Part shown: in pieces, positions 25,948-33,931 of the stretch | Layout of the letters: every line of letters starts with the position of its first letter | How positions within the stretch are numbered: the first letter of the stretch is position 1 | Assembly: GCA_030442035.1 (NCBI GenBank) | Contig: JAUJEA010000007.1 | Location: forward strand, 1 to 64,000 | Direction: 5' to 3' | DNA length: 64,000 nt | From: Splendidivirga corallicola | Lineage (GTDB): Bacteria > Bacteroidota > Bacteroidia > Cytophagales > Cyclobacteriaceae | Translations under genes and position numbers: made by a program | Notes under the pieces: generated by a model | What the model was told of the DNA's origin: nothing | Database searches by the model: none | What the model saw: only the letters and a program-made list of their open reading frames with translations

Positions 25948-27069
25948 CTATATAGTTTTTATATAAGTTTCTGTTTTATAAAATTCCCATTCGAATAATT
26001 CCAAAAGTAAGGCAGGGCTTTGATTTATGAATCCATCGATAAGTATCCAATATTTGGAATCCTGCAATTCATCCAAACTATAAGGATCATATCTTACAAG
26101 AGAGCCTAACCAAAACAAAATAGAATATCTGCATTGTAATTGTGTTAACCTTATTGGAAAATTTTTTTGTACAGAAAATAAATATACATTACGATTTGCT
26201 TCAGGATGAGAAAACAAATTGAGAGCTTTTTTCTCAACATTTAAAAGTGAATAAATATTTTTCTGCGAATTATTATGTATCGTTTTTGGATTGGATTGTT
26301 CAAATATCCAGTCATCATTATCCTCACTTTTAACATTTTGAAAGGAGATTGAACTATTTGAGATTAAATTCAGAAACTTAGGTCTTGTTAAATTTGAATT
26401 TTTCAAATTTTCTTTTCCAATTGAAAAACATATCCAAACATTTTGGAGATTAACATCATGTAGAACATCAATATTTTTAATTTGTATTAGTTTATTTTGA
26501 GCGTGAAAGGTCCTTTCATACTCAATCGCGACTTCAGGAATCACTGAAAAAAGATCTCTAACTTTTAATTTTGTTGGATTACGTATTTGAACTTGTTTGT
26601 CCTGTTGGAACTCTAACAAAGTATGCCAAACACCTCTCGAAGTTATGCTTATCTCTTCGGTATTGACATTTACTAAGTACACTCTACTGGGGGACCAAGA
26701 TATTCCATGACGGTAATATTCATTGTTCTGGTAGAACTTAGGATATCTAATATTACTCAATGCTTTTGCTAAATTAAGGAAGGAGTAATAATAGAATAAT
26801 GGTGATGTAATTGCCTTGGCGGACTTTGCTATTTCATAAAATTCGTAAGATTGGCTTATATGTGTTTTCAAACTTCTGACTATAGAGTCAATTTCCCTAG
26901 ATTTTTTCTTTCCATGTATTAACCTCAAAATATTGTTTGCCACCTCTGATGAACATAAATGTTTAATAGAAGACCAGGTAGTCTGTTCTCGATCACCAAC
27001 TGTAATTTCGTTACTAATTTCATCATATAAATTAAATCCTATTTCAAAACCTTCTCTTTTACTTTTCAT
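25948..27069 (-). CDS. YaaC-like protein
   Basis: 373 residues matching the general layout of the YaaC family. An early helical segment (ITSPLFYYYSFLNLAKAL) is followed by a variable beta-rich middle, and the family's C-terminal block RYSILFWLGSLVRYDPYSL continues to LLELFEWEFYKTET. The role of YaaC proteins is not established; they turn up in variable genomic islands and near defence genes. There is no signal peptide. It is the only minus-strand gene of the accessory region and has no close partner. Intact by length and motifs. Confidence 0.7.
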   Translation of the reverse strand: MKSKREGFEIGFNLYDEISNEITVGDREQTTWSSIKHLCSSEVANNILRLIHGKKKSREIDSIVRSLKTHISQSYEFYEIAKSAKAITSPLFYYYSFLNLAKALSNIRYPKFYQNNEYYRHGISWSPSRVYLVNVNTEEISITSRGVWHTLLEFQQDKQVQIRNPTKLKVRDLFSVIPEVAIEYERTFHAQNKLIQIKNIDVLHDVNLQNVWICFSIGKENLKNSNLTRPKFLNLISNSSISFQNVKSEDNDDWIFEQSNPKTIHNNSQKNIYSLLNVEKKALNLFSHPEANRNVYLFSVQKNFPIRLTQLQCRYSILFWLGSLVRYDPYSLDELQDSKYWILIDGFINQSPALLLELFEWEFYKTETYIKTI

Positions 27070-27117
27070 TCCAAAATTTATTTTATCGTATTGCCCAAAA
27101 AAAGATGATATCTCCTT

Positions 27118-27315
27118 TTAGTATATTAATGAGTAGCTAAATTTTGAAAATAACAAAAAATTATACCTCAAAAATTGATAGCTAACATTAATATTAAAAG
27201 AGATGTGTAAATCAACTAACAATTTATAAAGATTAAAAGGAGCCCCATCTCTGAGATTCCAAGCAGCACCAATCACAATCTTTCGAATATTAGCTCTAAA
27301 GTTGAGATTATTTTT
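27118..27315 (-). pseudogene. Possible transposase C-terminal remnant
   Basis: A 65-codon minus-strand stretch without a start codon. Its translation contains RKIVIGAAWNLRD, which resembles the C-terminal IGxxAWNLK pattern of several DDE transposases. The sequence after it degenerates. No inverted repeats or intact insertion sequence surround it. The remaining part of the 27070-27534 gap shows nothing else. Confidence 0.25.
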
Positions 27316-27534
27316 TTAACCTTAGAATCTTTACTTTTCATTGGAAGCAGGCCACAACCACTTCTCATAAGAAACTAAAATTTTCATTTTGAAACATAGT
27401 ACACTCATATTGCGATATAAGTGCGATCTGTTATTTCAGTTAATTTGCTGATATTGTTAATGTAAACTATTAAACGGATGCTGAGGACGAGAATACCAGC
27501 GCTTTTCAATATGTTCAATGATAATATTATAAAA

Positions 27535-28785
27535 ATGAGAAATCCTTTATTATGGACTATAATTTTCTATATCCTCTCCAGTCGGTTTGTTTTTGCATTT
27601 GAAACATCTGACACCATAAACGTGAACAAGCTTTATCAATTAATACAAGAGAAAAAGAATATACTAATTACAAATAAAGTAATCGTAGGAGATTTTATTT
27701 TCGGCAAAATAAATCATAATCCAAATGGACGCTCTACAATAAATGTTCCAATCAAGATTTATGAATCTGTATTCATGGATGATGTAGATTTTACGTTTTC
27801 GGAATTTCAAAAAGAATTGAACTTTACCCGTTGTGTTTTTAACAAAAAAGTTCAACTAGGCCTCAGAAGCAAGGCACCTTTGCCGATAAAACCTATCATT
27901 CATAAAGAAATTGTCTTTGATGGAGCCATTTTTAAAGATGAATTCATCGCAGAAGGTGGTATAGTTTTTAATGGAAAGGTGAGTTTTGGAATTCCTCAAT
28001 GGCCACTGATTTATATTGGAATTCCTGTTTATACTGAAGGGGCCGTATTTCATAAAAGACCAAAATTCTATGGGGCTGTATTTAAAAAATCTCTGGATTT
28101 CACAAATTCAACTTTCTTAAATGGAGTAAAGTTCGAATATATTCATTTCGAAGATGAGTTAATTATGGCAGGATGTGAATTTAATAAGAATACTGAATTC
28201 AATGAGATTCGTGAATTAAAGAGAATTGATTTAAGAGGTGTTGCAATTAATGGAGTGATTGATATCCCTTGGGAACTTATTGAGGATAAGTTTAATTACG
28301 ATGGTCGTTTTTTTATCGAAATTATTAAAAACTACAAAAAGTTAGAAAAATTTACTGACGCGGATGAGGCCTATTACATCTATAGGGTCGAAAAAAGGAA
28401 AAAAGAACATTCATGGTATAGCATCTCAAACTTATTAGAGATGATACTTTTGGATTGGACTTGTGGATATGGTGTTAAACCTTTAAGGGCAATAATAGCC
28501 AGTTTTGCCATAGTCTTGGTTTTTTCATTTTTTTTCATGGTTGATGGTGCTATAAAAGAAAGAAACAATCCCAATTCCAAACCCAATTTTTCGGATGCAT
28601 TATATTTCAGTGCAATCACATTTACAACAATTGGTTATGGAGATTGGTACCCAACAGCTAATCAATATAAAATATGGAAGTTTAAATTGTTTAAATTTAG
28701 AACTCTTGCCACAATTGAAGGAATGTGTGGCTGGATTATGTTGTCGTTGTTTTTGGTTTCATTAGGAAAAGTTTGGATTAGATAA
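27535..28785 (+). CDS. Pentapeptide-like repeat protein fused to a two-helix K+ channel pore
   Basis: About 416 residues from the ATG at 27535 (a frame opens at 27478). The start gives a hydrophobic segment ending in FVFAFETS that resembles a signal peptide. Residues 45-250 carry degenerate pentapeptide-type beta-helix repeats, for example AVFKKSLDFTNSTFLNGVKF. A linker helix follows, then TM helix 1 (IIASFAIVLVFSFFFMV), a pore helix with the potassium selectivity filter TTIGYGD (364-370), and TM helix 2 to the end. The C-terminal pore is confidently an Ion_trans_2-type channel. The beta-helix probably senses or gates. The N-terminal hydrophobic segment raises a topology problem, discussed in the findings. 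Isolated gene with no obvious partner. Confidence 0.85.
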   Translation: MRNPLLWTIIFYILSSRFVFAFETSDTINVNKLYQLIQEKKNILITNKVIVGDFIFGKINHNPNGRSTINVPIKIYESVFMDDVDFTFSEFQKELNFTRCVFNKKVQLGLRSKAPLPIKPIIHKEIVFDGAIFKDEFIAEGGIVFNGKVSFGIPQWPLIYIGIPVYTEGAVFHKRPKFYGAVFKKSLDFTNSTFLNGVKFEYIHFEDELIMAGCEFNKNTEFNEIRELKRIDLRGVAINGVIDIPWELIEDKFNYDGRFFIEIIKNYKKLEKFTDADEAYYIYRVEKRKKEHSWYSISNLLEMILLDWTCGYGVKPLRAIIASFAIVLVFSFFFMVDGAIKERNNPNSKPNFSDALYFSAITFTTIGYGDWYPTANQYKIWKFKLFKFRTLATIEGMCGWIMLSLFLVSLGKVWIR

Positions 28786-29043
28786 CATATACAGAAAATT
28801 GAAACCAGATTAGCCAAATAATTGAAAAAAAGAAGTCTCATTTCTAAGGCTTTTAGTAGCTCTAATTACAACCCTTCTTCCAACAAGTACTAGATTTTAT
28901 ACTTGAGGTGCTTTCATACCCTACCATTTCCATTGAAATAAGAGATTAATCAACGACTAAATCCGATACTCGTCATAGACGGACTGCCTAATGCCGTAAT
29001 TAGGGATCCAAACAGGTGTAAAATTGTATACTAAACGTAAACC
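28786..29043. other. Intergenic region before tRNA-Asn
   Basis: Together with the terminator this makes 309 gene-free bases. No open frame, promoter or repeat is convincing. It forms the right border of the accessory region. Confidence 0.4.
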
Positions 29044-29045
29044 AC

Positions 29046-29083
29046 AAAAATAAAAAAGCACTCGCAAACTATGCAAGTGCTTG
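29046..29083 (-). terminator. Terminator of tRNA-Asn
   Basis: On the minus strand AAGCACTTGC pairs with GCGAGTGCTT across a short loop, followed by a U-rich run (TTTTTTATTTTT). It starts 12 nt after the tRNA 3' end. Confidence 0.85.
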
Positions 29084-29094
29084 ATAATTAACAG

Positions 29095-29168
29095 CTCCCC
29101 CTCTTGGACTCGAACCAAGGACCTACTGATTAACAGTCAGCCGCTCTAACCAACTGAGCTAAGGGGGA
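29095..29168 (-). tRNA. tRNA-Asn (anticodon GTT)
   Basis: A 74-nt cloverleaf with acceptor stem TCCCCCT/AGGGGGA, a D arm with TAGCTCAGTTGGTTAGAGC, anticodon loop CTGTTAA giving GTT, and the T-arm GGTTCGAGTCC. The discriminator is G. CCA is not encoded. Confidence 0.97.
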
Positions 29169-29192
29169 ATTTCATTGTCCCAAAACGGACTG

Positions 29193-29223
29193 CAATATTA
29201 GTTGCTGCTTTTAAATTTTGCAA
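29193..29223 (-). promoter_or_regulatory. Promoter of tRNA-Asn
   Basis: On the minus strand TTG (29221-29223), 20 nt, TAATATTG (29193-29200). One mismatch to TAnnTTTG, but position and spacing are right for a start about 15 nt before the tRNA. Confidence 0.5.
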
Positions 29224-29506
29224 TAGTTTTCAGAATATTTTTTCACAAAAGTTTGTAGGCATTGATATGTGAAATGCTTAGGTGTTATTCATTAAATCTT
29301 ATTAGTTTTTTTACCATTGATATTATGAAAAGCTTATGTGATTGAGCACTAAAAAGATATAAATTTATGTCACAATGGCGCGATTATGCGCTATAGCTTA
29401 CCAAATCAAGACATAATGTCTTATTTTTTACATAAAAAGCAGCTGGTATAATTTTTACTATAGGTAGTGCAAATACAATTGCATGTTAAACTAAATAAAT
29501 ATTGAT
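29224..29506. other. Intergenic region upstream of hsp20
   Basis: About 280 AT-rich bases with no coding signal. It holds a 15-base palindrome at 29408-29422 (AAGACAT-A-ATGTCTT) about 85 bases before the hsp20 start. This could be an operator for stress control, but I do not recognise it as a known heat-shock element. Confidence 0.35.
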
Positions 29507-29944
29507 ATGGCACTAGTTAAGTATAGAAATCGATTTAATGATTTTGCACCAATTTCTTTTAATTCTTTATTAGATAATTTCTTCAATGACTCCTGGGACA
29601 ACACATCAGAAAATAACAGGTTCTTTCCAAAGGTAGATGTTGCTGAAACCGACAAATCATTCGAAATTAGTCTAGCTGTACCAGGCATCAAAAAAGAAGA
29701 TTTTAAAATTGATGTCAATGATGGTTTGATTACGATAAGTGGCGAAAGGAAGTTTATCAATGAAGATAAAGGAAAAAACTATCATAGCATTGAAACTCAA
29801 TATGGATCTTTTAATAAATCGTTTCAATTACCCGACAATGTTAAAGTGGACAAAATTGAAGCGAAGTATGAGGATGGTATATTGTTAGTTAATGTTCCAA
29901 AAGATCAAAAGAAAACCTTAAAGAGTAAGATAGAGGTTAAATAG
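29507..29944 (+). CDS. Hsp20/alpha-crystallin family small heat-shock protein
   Basis: ATP-independent holdase chaperone of 145 residues. An N-terminal arm (NRFNDFAPISFNSLLDNFF) precedes the alpha-crystallin domain at about 40-132. That domain has VDVAETDKSFEISLAVPGIKKEDF, core motif EISLAVPGIKKEDF, and the terminal DGILLVNVPK. A C-terminal IxV-type anchor (KIEVK) follows. It is monocistronic with a strong terminator. The HtrA-type protease gene follows downstream on the same strand, a sensible stress pairing, but with its own transcription signals. Confidence 0.95.
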   Translation: MALVKYRNRFNDFAPISFNSLLDNFFNDSWDNTSENNRFFPKVDVAETDKSFEISLAVPGIKKEDFKIDVNDGLITISGERKFINEDKGKNYHSIETQYGSFNKSFQLPDNVKVDKIEAKYEDGILLVNVPKDQKKTLKSKIEVK

Positions 29945-29962
29945 TCAAAATCACACATTTTG

Positions 29963-29988
29963 AAGGCGAGTATTAACTCGCCTTTTTT
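29963..29988 (+). terminator. Terminator after hsp20
   Basis: A perfect 8-bp stem AAGGCGAG/CTCGCCTT (29963-29970 with 29977-29984) with a 6-nt loop, then TTTTG. Confidence 0.9.
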
Positions 29989-30102
29989 GTTAAATATTGT
30001 TAAATTGTGATTCAATATAATTAACGCGATAACTGTTCACCTTTCTTTGCGTTAAAAACACTGAAAAAAAAGATTTTTAACTCACACTAAATATATCATA
30101 AG

Positions 30103-31566
30103 ATGGGAAAACGACAATTTTTATTAGGGATGATATTGGCCTCTTTTTTGGGTGGGTTGATTGCCATTGGAGGCTACAAAATTTTATCACAGGAAAAGAA
30201 ACCTTTTGAATCATTTGAACAAAAACAAGATATAAAATTATCCAGCTTTCTGGATGAAAATGAGTCATTTAACGTTCCGGAGGGACTAAATTTTATTTAT
30301 GCCGCTAAAGAGGTTACACCCGGAGTAGTACACATAAGGTCAAGTTATGACGGAAGCCAGCAGGGTTATTCCTCTCAAAACCCTTTGCGAGATTTCTTTA
30401 GAGATTTCGGAGATCCGGACAGGAAAAGGGAGGCAAGAGCAACTGGATCAGGTGTGATCATTTCAGAGGAAGGTTATATAGTCACTAACAATCATGTGAT
30501 CGACAATGCCAGTAAGGTTCAGGTGACACTAGATGATAACAGAAGATTTGAGGCAAAAGTGATCGGAACCGACAATACAACCGATCTGGCATTGATCAAG
30601 ATAGACGGCGCTAATCTACCTTTTGTTAAGTTTGGCAACTCGGATGATTTAAGAATTGGGCAATGGGTTCTCGCTATTGGGAATCCTTTTAATCTTAATT
30701 CAACGGTAACCGCTGGAATAGTAAGCGCGAGAGCCAGAAACATCAATATTATAGAAGATAGGGATCGTATGCAGATCGAATCCTTTATTCAAACTGATGC
30801 AGTGGTTAATCCTGGAAACAGTGGAGGCGCATTGGTAAACTTGAAAGGTGAATTAGTTGGTATCAATACTGCTATAGCTTCCCCTACAGGATCGTATACA
30901 GGATATTCTTTTGCGGTACCGGTATCACTTGTTAAAAAGGTAATGGACGATCTCCTTGAATTTGGTGAAGTTCAAAGAGCTCTCCTTGGAGTAAGCATCC
31001 TGGACGTAACCCACCCCGCAATAGTGGATGATGTTGATGAACTGAAAGGCGTTTATATCCAGGCAGTTGGAAAAGGAAGTAGTGCAGACGATGCCGGACT
31101 GGAGGCAGGTGACATCATCACCCATATAGATGGACGAGAAGTTACCACTGTACCGGAACTACAGGAAATTGTTGCACAAAACAGACCTGGTGATAAAGTG
31201 AGTGTTACTTTCAAAAGAGAAGGAAGAATTAAGGAAGTATTAGCCACATTAAAAAATAAGATGGGAAATACAGAGGTTGTAGAAAAAGTGAAGCCGATCG
31301 AAGTGAATGGTGCTACCTTTGAAAACCTCTCCAGTATAGAAAAAACAAGATTAGATGTTGAAGGTGGCGTAAAAATAACAGGTTTGGATGATGGCAAGTG
31401 GAAGGATTCCGGCATCAAGCCAGGCTTTATCATTACAAAAATAGATAATGAAGAAATACCGGATCTGGAAACGCTTAATAAAATCCTAGATAGAAAAAAC
31501 GGTAGGATTACGGTCTTGGGATTATATCCCGATGGCAGAAAAGATTATTATTCTTTTGAATGGTAG
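30103..31566 (+). CDS. Deg/HtrA-type periplasmic serine protease with two PDZ domains
   Basis: 487 residues. An N-terminal transmembrane anchor or signal (LLGMILASFLGGLIAIGGY) is followed by a trypsin-like domain with a complete triad: His131 in VTNNHVIDN, Asp161 in TTDLALIK and Ser240 in GNSGGAL. Two PDZ domains follow (about 290-375, and a second, degenerate one at about 405-487). Members degrade or refold misfolded envelope proteins. The anchor suggests DegS/DegP-like placement in the periplasm. It is a stand-alone gene between terminators. Confidence 0.95.
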   Translation: MGKRQFLLGMILASFLGGLIAIGGYKILSQEKKPFESFEQKQDIKLSSFLDENESFNVPEGLNFIYAAKEVTPGVVHIRSSYDGSQQGYSSQNPLRDFFRDFGDPDRKREARATGSGVIISEEGYIVTNNHVIDNASKVQVTLDDNRRFEAKVIGTDNTTDLALIKIDGANLPFVKFGNSDDLRIGQWVLAIGNPFNLNSTVTAGIVSARARNINIIEDRDRMQIESFIQTDAVVNPGNSGGALVNLKGELVGINTAIASPTGSYTGYSFAVPVSLVKKVMDDLLEFGEVQRALLGVSILDVTHPAIVDDVDELKGVYIQAVGKGSSADDAGLEAGDIITHIDGREVTTVPELQEIVAQNRPGDKVSVTFKREGRIKEVLATLKNKMGNTEVVEKVKPIEVNGATFENLSSIEKTRLDVEGGVKITGLDDGKWKDSGIKPGFIITKIDNEEIPDLETLNKILDRKNGRITVLGLYPDGRKDYYSFEW

Positions 31567-31595
31567 TTTAAGTTAGTCTGATCATAAGATTTTTT

Positions 31596-31626
31596 AAGAG
31601 CATCTCTATTCGGGATGCTCTTTTTA
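31596..31626 (+). terminator. Terminator after the HtrA gene
   Basis: A 9-bp stem AAGAGCATC/GATGCTCTT with an 8-9 nt loop, followed by TTTTT, about 30 bases after the stop codon. Confidence 0.85.
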
Positions 31627-31676
31627 ATTCTACCTAAACATAAACTCTCCCCAACACTTTAATTCATACTTTTTTT

Positions 31677-31684
31677 TAGTTTTG
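31677..31684 (+). promoter_or_regulatory. -7 element of the ALDH7 gene
   Basis: TAGTTTTG fits TAnnTTTG exactly, 28 nt before the ATG. The -33 position is only T-rich. Confidence 0.45.
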
Positions 31685-31712
31685 TGGAAATTTGTATTAA
31701 ACCTAAAAAACT

Positions 31713-33260
31713 ATGTCGGAAGATAAATTTGGGATGAAGGAAGCTTTATCCCTACTTGGAATAAAAAGCGAAAACAGTGGTGCTTCTACAGGGAAGAATT
31801 GGTTAGAAACTAAGGGGGAGCAAATATCATCGGTTTCACCAGTCGATGCGAAGGTTATTGCCAACGTGAAGGTAGCCACTGAATCGGACTATAATCTTGT
31901 GGTGGAAGCAGCACAAGAAGCTTTCAAAACATGGCGACTAATGCCGGCACCAAAACGAGGCGAGATCGTTAGGCAGGTTGGTGAAGAGTTAAGAAAGAAC
32001 AAAGAGCCTTTAGGAAAGCTTGTCTCCTACGAGATGGGAAAGTCCTACCAGGAAGGTTTAGGTGAAGTTCAGGAGATGATTGACATTTGTGATTTCGCGG
32101 TTGGATTATCGCGGCAACTCTATGGTCTTACAATGCATTCAGAACGTTCTCTTCATAGAATGTATGAGCAATATCATCCCATAGGTCTTGTAGGAATAAT
32201 TTCAGCGTTTAACTTCCCTGTTGCCGTCTGGTCATGGAATAGTGCATTGGCATGGGTATGCGGCGATGTTTGTATATGGAAACCCTCGGAAAAAGTTCCT
32301 TTATCCGCCATAGCCTGCCAAAACATTGTCCAAAAAGTATTTGAAAGAAATAATGTACCTGAAGGGGTCAGCAATGTAATTATTGGTGATTATAGAATAG
32401 GCGAACTTTTATCTCATGACAAAAGGGTTCCACTTGTCTCTGCTACAGGATCTACTCGCATGGGTAAATTAGTTGGAGCTGCTGTAGGAGCCAGATTGGG
32501 TAGGGTTCTACTGGAACTTGGCGGTAACAATGCCATCATTATATCAAAAGATACCGACCTGGAAATGGCTATAAGAGGGGCTTTATTTGGAGCTGTAGGT
32601 ACTGCCGGACAAAGATGTACAACTACCCGGCGTCTAATTATCCATGAAAGCATTTATGAGGATTTTAAGAATAAACTTGCAAGTGCATATACACAACTAA
32701 AGATTGGAAATCCTCTGGATGAAAATAATCATGTTGGGCCTTTAATAGACCAGGATGCTGTACAAAACTATTTAAGCGCTATTGAAAAAGTTGAGGCTGA
32801 GGGAGGAAAAGTAGTTGTGGAAGGAGGCGTACTTGAGGGCGAAGAGTTCAGTTCTGGGTGTTATGTTAAACCTGCTATCTATGAGGCTCAAAACAATTTT
32901 TCAATAGTTCAACATGAAACCTTTGCTCCAATATTGTACCTGATAAAATACGGGGACATTGAGGAAGCTATTGCGATCCACAATAATGTGCCGCAAGGAT
33001 TATCATCGGCAATCATGACAAACAACATCAGGGAATCGGAATTATTCCTTTCACATGCAGGTTCGGATTGTGGAATTGCTAATGTAAATATCGGTACCTC
33101 CGGAGCTGAAATAGGAGGAGCCTTTGGTGGTGAAAAAGAAACTGGTGGTGGACGTGAATCAGGGTCAGATGCATGGAAGGTTTATATGAGAAGACAGACC
33201 AATACCATCAACTTTGGGAAGGATCTTCCATTGGCCCAGGGGATAAAATTCGATTTATAA
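31713..33260 (+). CDS. ALDH7-family aldehyde dehydrogenase (L-aminoadipate-semialdehyde dehydrogenase type)
   Basis: NAD-dependent dehydrogenase of 515 residues. Catalytic Cys302 lies in GTAGQRCTTTRR and Glu268 in LLELGGNNAI. The C-terminus ending NTINFGKDLPLAQGIKF is characteristic of the antiquitin (ALDH7) subfamily, which oxidises alpha-aminoadipate semialdehyde in lysine breakdown. The substrate is inferred from subfamily only; no other lysine-catabolic gene is adjacent. Monocistronic. Confidence 0.9.
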   Translation: MSEDKFGMKEALSLLGIKSENSGASTGKNWLETKGEQISSVSPVDAKVIANVKVATESDYNLVVEAAQEAFKTWRLMPAPKRGEIVRQVGEELRKNKEPLGKLVSYEMGKSYQEGLGEVQEMIDICDFAVGLSRQLYGLTMHSERSLHRMYEQYHPIGLVGIISAFNFPVAVWSWNSALAWVCGDVCIWKPSEKVPLSAIACQNIVQKVFERNNVPEGVSNVIIGDYRIGELLSHDKRVPLVSATGSTRMGKLVGAAVGARLGRVLLELGGNNAIIISKDTDLEMAIRGALFGAVGTAGQRCTTTRRLIIHESIYEDFKNKLASAYTQLKIGNPLDENNHVGPLIDQDAVQNYLSAIEKVEAEGGKVVVEGGVLEGEEFSSGCYVKPAIYEAQNNFSIVQHETFAPILYLIKYGDIEEAIAIHNNVPQGLSSAIMTNNIRESELFLSHAGSDCGIANVNIGTSGAEIGGAFGGEKETGGGRESGSDAWKVYMRRQTNTINFGKDLPLAQGIKFDL

Positions 33261-33269
33261 TTTTTTAAA

Positions 33270-33299
33270 GATCAGGTTCCTGAAAATAGGAACCTGATC
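33270..33299 (+). terminator. Hairpin after the ALDH7 gene
   Basis: A perfect 12-bp inverted repeat GATCAGGTTCCT/AGGAACCTGATC with a 6-nt loop. No T run follows on the plus strand; the U-rich side faces the minus strand. It probably acts as a 3'-end stabiliser or weak terminator for the ALDH gene. Confidence 0.6.
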
Positions 33300-33481
33300 C
33301 GATAATATCACAAATTTATCAACACCTTACACCCCTTTATTAGGATACAATACCTCAGTTATTGATTAAAATAGAGACTATTTTTGAAGAGTTATGCAAA
33401 TCCTTTATATTGGCGTATATTTTGTAAAATTCCTTCTATAACCCTATATTTATTTCAAAACAAAAGACAAAATTTTAGGAC

Positions 33482-33901
33482 ATGCCGAATAAGAAAAGTG
33501 ACAAATATCACGCCGTGATGCTAATTGATGATAATGAAATTGACAATCTCATAAATCAGAAGATGATAGAGGCATCAAACATCACAGAAAACATATTTAC
33601 ACACACAGGAGCGAGAAGTGCAATTGAATATTTAAAGAATATTGAAAAGTTAGAAGGCATTGCAAATAATGCACTTCCGGATATCATTTTTTTGGACATT
33701 GATATGCCACTTATGGATGGTTTTCAGTTTTTAGATGAATTCGAAAAACTAAGGGATGAGACAAAAAGTAAGTGCAATATTGTTATGTTAACTTCCTCCA
33801 TTAATCCTCAGGACCTAAACAAATCCAAGAATTACGATTCTGTTAAAAAATATATCAACAAACCGTTGACGCAAGAGAATTTACAAAAATTAGATATATA
33901 A
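33482..33901 (+). CDS. Single-domain response regulator
   Basis: 139 residues comprising one REC domain. The acidic pocket (LIDDNEID), phospho-acceptor Asp72 in IIFLDIDMPLMDG, the Thr/Ser switch in VMLTSS and the Lys in INKPL are all present. There is no output domain, so it probably acts by protein contact, as CheY-like regulators do in hybrid kinase pathways. No histidine kinase is adjacent. It converges with the following gene across a shared terminator. Confidence 0.93.
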   Translation: MPNKKSDKYHAVMLIDDNEIDNLINQKMIEASNITENIFTHTGARSAIEYLKNIEKLEGIANNALPDIIFLDIDMPLMDGFQFLDEFEKLRDETKSKCNIVMLTSSINPQDLNKSKNYDSVKKYINKPLTQENLQKLDI

Positions 33902-33903
33902 AA

Positions 33904-33931
33904 AATAAGTTGAGCCTTAGCTCAACTTATT
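33904..33931. terminator. Bidirectional terminator between convergent genes
   Basis: A perfect 12-bp stem AATAAGTTGAGC/GCTCAACTTATT with a 4-nt loop, A-rich on the left and T-rich on the right. The stop codon of the minus-strand gene (33917-33919) lies in the loop. Confidence 0.85.

Noticed and set aside
20099..29094. The whole accessory region as a prophage or integrative element.
   Set aside because: No structural, replication, integrase or conjugation genes; only short remnants and single genes.
29095..29168. tRNA-Asn as the attachment site of an integrated island at 20-29 kb.
   Set aside because: The island is on the right side of the tRNA for this, but I found no second copy of the tRNA 3' end at the other border and no integrase gene.
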